64,000 nucleotides of DNA, taken from NCBI RefSeq assembly GCF_003122365.1, contig NZ_CP029254.1, positions 3,739,001 through 3,803,000 on the forward strand, in the 5' to 3' direction. Source of the stretch: Streptomyces spongiicola (GTDB taxonomy: Bacteria > Actinomycetota > Actinomycetes > Streptomycetales > Streptomycetaceae). Both the position numbers and the translations under genes were made by a program. Positions 63,840-64,000 of the stretch are shown in pieces. Numbering within the stretch: position 1 is the first letter of the stretch; each line of letters opens with the position of its first letter. The notes beneath the pieces are model-generated. The model had not been told where the DNA came from. It saw only the letters and a program-made list of their open reading frames with translations, and did no database searches.

Positions 63840-64000
63840 ATGATCAAGAAGGTTATGGCTGCGGCTGCGGTCACGGCCTCCGTAATCGGTGCCTCGGCCG
63901 CCGCCGCCCCCCAGGCCCTGGCCATCGGCGACGACACCGGTACGACGTCCGCCAGTGGTGTCGGTGCCTCCCAGGTCTTCGGCAACTCGGCCACCTACGG
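63840..64000 (+). CDS. Rodlin, N-terminal part
   Basis: The ATG at 63840 follows GAAAGGCAGGCA. The visible 53 codons give a signal peptide (MIKKVMAAAAVTASVIGASA, ending APQALA) and the mature start IGDDTGTTSASGVGASQVFG with FGNSATYG, which is very close to the rodlin at 63091. The window ends inside the gene. It is the third member of the cluster and divergent from the other two. Confidence 0.93.
   Translation, partial: MIKKVMAAAAVTASVIGASAAAAPQALAIGDDTGTTSASGVGASQVFGNSATY

Overview
This window is a 64 kb piece of a Streptomyces chromosome. The evidence is the very high GC content, a preference for G or C at third codon positions, and marker genes that point to the genus: three rodlin genes, mycothiol-dependent enzyme families, a WhiJ-like XRE/DUF5753 regulator, and many GTG starts. 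Housekeeping genes such as aspS, metG and the branched-chain dehydrogenase operon suggest core chromosome. No integrase, transposase, tRNA, rRNA or CRISPR array was recognised.

Layout. 1-2.8 kb: two divergent Ser/Thr kinases. 2.9-9.5 kb: an APH-like kinase, an atypical DosR-like regulator, and a three-gene 2-oxoacid dehydrogenase operon (E1 alpha, E1 beta, E2). 9.7-15 kb: a D,D-carboxypeptidase, a GntR-MFS pair, a mycothiol-type enzyme and a nitrilase-superfamily hydrolase. 15.3-17.1 kb: a small accessory cassette (DUF6879 remnant, WhiJ-like regulator, two small Cys-containing proteins) wedged against the thioredoxin/NHL gene, whose 5' end is present twice. 17.1-32 kb: thioredoxin/NHL protein, M18 aminopeptidase, acyl-CoA dehydrogenase, SseB-like protein, pirin, AI-2E-family permease overlapping a SpoIIE-type phosphatase, aspS and an L,D-transpeptidase lipoprotein. 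32-48 kb: metG, a VWA protein with a long disordered region, a PhoX phosphatase behind a PHO box, an S4 RNA-binding protein, a FUSC transporter, a small lipoprotein, a TetR/MBL-fold divergent pair with two operators, small membrane proteins and a MerR-PP2C fusion. 48-59.6 kb: cobalamin ring-synthesis genes (cobL, cobM, cobK, cobIJ, cobH, cobG) and riboswitch-controlled cobN. 60-64 kb: a DM13 protein, an RlmG-like methyltransferase and the rodlin cluster.

How the genes fit together. The bkd operon would supply branched acyl-CoA primers for fatty acids and polyketides, with an orphan regulator divergent from it. The cob genes cover methylation and contraction of the corrin ring plus cobalt insertion, but the usual downstream genes (the chelatase partner, adenosyltransferase and later steps) are not next to cobN. 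The rodlins act on the surface of aerial hyphae.

The most unusual overall property is the number of short tandem repeats (5-51 bp units). They fill many intergenic gaps and also expand in frame within several proteins (kinase stalk, CobG, VWA protein, SseB-like protein). Other notable points are the chimeric ORF at the cassette edge, a palindromic repeat inserted in frame in the thioredoxin/NHL gene, the response regulator lacking its phospho-acceptor Asp, and the transcription factor-phosphatase fusion.
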